31,474 nt of DNA from positions 1 to 31,474 of the forward strand of contig CAYHCF010000041.1 in assembly GCA_964355075.1 (NCBI GenBank), written 5' to 3'. Positions within the stretch are counted from its first letter, which is position 1, and each line of letters opens with the position of its first letter. Under the pieces are notes generated by a model. It had not been told where the DNA came from, searched no databases, and saw nothing but the letters and a program-made list of their open reading frames with translations. Positions 30,474 through 31,474 of this stretch are shown here, one piece after another. The position numbers and the translations under genes were made by a program. The DNA is from B1 sp964355075 (GTDB lineage Bacteria; Bacteroidota; Bacteroidia; UKL13-3).

Positions 30474-31474
30474 CTATTTTTTAGCCTCAGCTTTTAAGCC
30501 TGAACCCAGGTATTGTTTTATCATTTCCACATCCGATTTTAGGGAAGCATTGTCTGCTTTAATCATAGCATTATCGGCTTTTACGGCAGCATTTTCCAAC
30601 CTTAATTTTTCAATGATTAATTGTTGTTCCTGAATTGCTTTGGTTAAAACCGAAGTTAATTGTCCGTACGATAAGCTCATATTTCCCTCTTCACCATAAA
30701 CAACTTCTGGAATAATTAATTTCACTTCCTGGGCAAGGAAACCGATGTCCTGATAATTTGATAATTTCAATTTATAGGAAACGGGACGGAGTTTCATTAC
30801 TTCGCTTAAACCGTAAGAAATATTTTTGATATTATATTTTTTAGTACTATCAGATGCCCCGGACCATGAACCACCTGTGCTCAGGGTGGCGCCATTTCCA
30901 TTGGTACCATTGGTCCCAATTCGCATGGCAATACCTGTACCGGCATTTGCTCCAAATCCCCAACCCACTACCGATGTATTTCCAAACACCATGGTATTGC
31001 TGGCATTTACACTGGCGCCGCAGCCAATAACAGTAGTATTGGAAAGATTATTTGTTGCTACATCAGCTCCATTTCCCAAAGCGGTATTACAGCTACCCGT
31101 TGCATTTGTTTGAAGGGCATTTGATCCCATTGCGGTATTGGTACTTCCGGTAGTGTTGTTTGAGAGGGATAGAAATCCATTGGAGATATTGTAACTACCA
31201 GTAGTGTTTGAACCAAGTGCAGAAACTCCGTTAGCGGTATTGGCGTATCCTATGGTATTGGAATATAGAGCAGAATATCCACTGGCGGTATTATTGGCTC
31301 CTGTGGTATTGGTATACAGAGCAGAATATCCACTTGCGGTATTGCTAAATCCGGTGGTGTTTGAATAAAGTACACCATATCCGCTTGCAGTATTTTGGAA
31401 TCCTGTGGTGTTTAAATAAAGTACCTTATTTCCGTTTGCGGTATTTTGGTATCCTGTAGTATTAGACCATAATG
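30474..31474 (-). CDS. Tail-fibre-like protein with N-T-T-G repeats and S74 chaperone domain (5' end outside window)
   Basis: The frame is open to the window edge, so the start lies outside; a Met at 31130 is internal. At least 333 residues are present. Seven complete 17-residue repeats of the form NTTGxxNTAxGxxALYx (31463 to 31107) and a partial eighth resemble YadA-head beta-solenoid repeats. A peptidase S74 domain follows (SDSTKKYNIKNIS...GFLAQEVK...LSYGQLTSVLTKAI), the intramolecular chaperone of phage tail spikes that trimerises and self-cleaves. The end is a coiled coil with a short internal repeat (KADNAMIKADNASL). In Bacteroidota such proteins are large surface proteins and not necessarily phage genes. 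Confidence 0.85.
   Translation of the reverse strand, partial: LWSNTTGYQNTANGNKVLYLNTTGFQNTASGYGVLYSNTTGFSNTASGYSALYTNTTGANNTASGYSALYSNTIGYANTANGVSALGSNTTGSYNISNGFLSLSNNTTGSTNTAMGSNALQTNATGSCNTALGNGADVATNNLSNTTVIGCGASVNASNTMVFGNTSVVGWGFGANAGTGIAMRIGTNGTNGNGATLSTGGSWSGASDSTKKYNIKNISYGLSEVMKLRPVSYKLKLSNYQDIGFLAQEVKLIIPEVVYGEEGNMSLSYGQLTSVLTKAIQEQQLIIEKLRLENAAVKADNAMIKADNASLKSDVEMIKQYLGSGLKAEAKK
31056..31463. repeat. 51-bp tandem repeat inside the tail-fibre-like gene
   Basis: On the minus strand, AAT-ACC-ACA-GGA-like units recur every 51 bases (17 codons), seven complete copies and one diverging copy. The copies differ at many bases but keep N-T-T-G and N-T-A-x-G. The array continues past the window edge. 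Confidence 0.85.

Noticed and set aside
30826..31113. Plus-strand frame of 95 codons, Pro/Val rich
   Set aside because: It is antisense to the S74 protein and its composition mirrors the Asn/Gly/Thr repeats.
31056..31463. CRISPR-like 51-bp periodicity
   Set aside because: The repeats are in-frame protein repeats with variation throughout, not constant repeats with unique spacers.

Overview
The window looks like a chromosomal segment of a Bacteroidota bacterium. Evidence: an AT-rich genome, mostly no Shine-Dalgarno sequences, promoters of the TTTG-N19-TAnnTTTG type, a type IX secretion (T9SS) C-terminal sorting domain, the order ftsX - DUF3098 - uppP - truB, a propeller/Y_Y_Y/LytS sensor kinase paired with a LytTR regulator, and a tail-fibre-like S74 protein with N-T-T-G repeats. 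I cannot name a genus.

Layout. (1) 1-2630 is accessory: the 3' half of tRNA-Arg(ACG) with its terminator, two related hairpins, a T9SS-sorted secreted protein, a 118-bp attC-like palindrome, a hicAB toxin-antitoxin pair, a decayed reading frame and a second terminator. A 20-bp direct repeat beside the tRNA recurs at 2405, so this may be a small insertion. (2) 2710-5753 holds an M28 metallopeptidase and a DUF2130 coiled-coil/nuclease-like protein, then a 165-bp MITE-like palindrome. (3) 6205-10763 is a compact polysaccharide/export operon: a short TolC-like protein, a Wzc-like chain-length protein with a degenerate kinase domain, and an O-antigen ligase/polymerase. (4) 10769-19431 is mostly housekeeping: rhodanese lipoprotein, metallo-beta-lactamase-fold hydrolase, NFACT (RqcH-like) protein, leuS, ftsX, DUF3098, uppP and truB, followed by tRNA-Lys(TTT). 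(5) 20240-23911 is a three-subunit molybdenum hydroxylase operon of the xanthine dehydrogenase family. (6) 23942-29932 holds a TMTC-like membrane TPR protein and, divergently, a LytTR regulator/sensor kinase pair. (7) 29921-31474 has a heptanucleotide repeat, a structured non-coding stretch, and the C-terminal part of a tail-fibre-like S74 protein that runs off the right edge.

The most interesting points are: the hicAB unit bounded by integron-like recombination boxes, with no integrase in view; a 29-codon leader reading frame with four Ile and two Thr codons between a good promoter and leuS, overlapping the leuS start by four bases; a KMSKR in place of KMSKS in LeuRS; a Wzc-like protein that keeps a Walker A loop but lacks other kinase features; a Mo-hydroxylase whose purine-contacting Glu is replaced by Met; and a heptamer array that supplies the stop codon of the sensor kinase.
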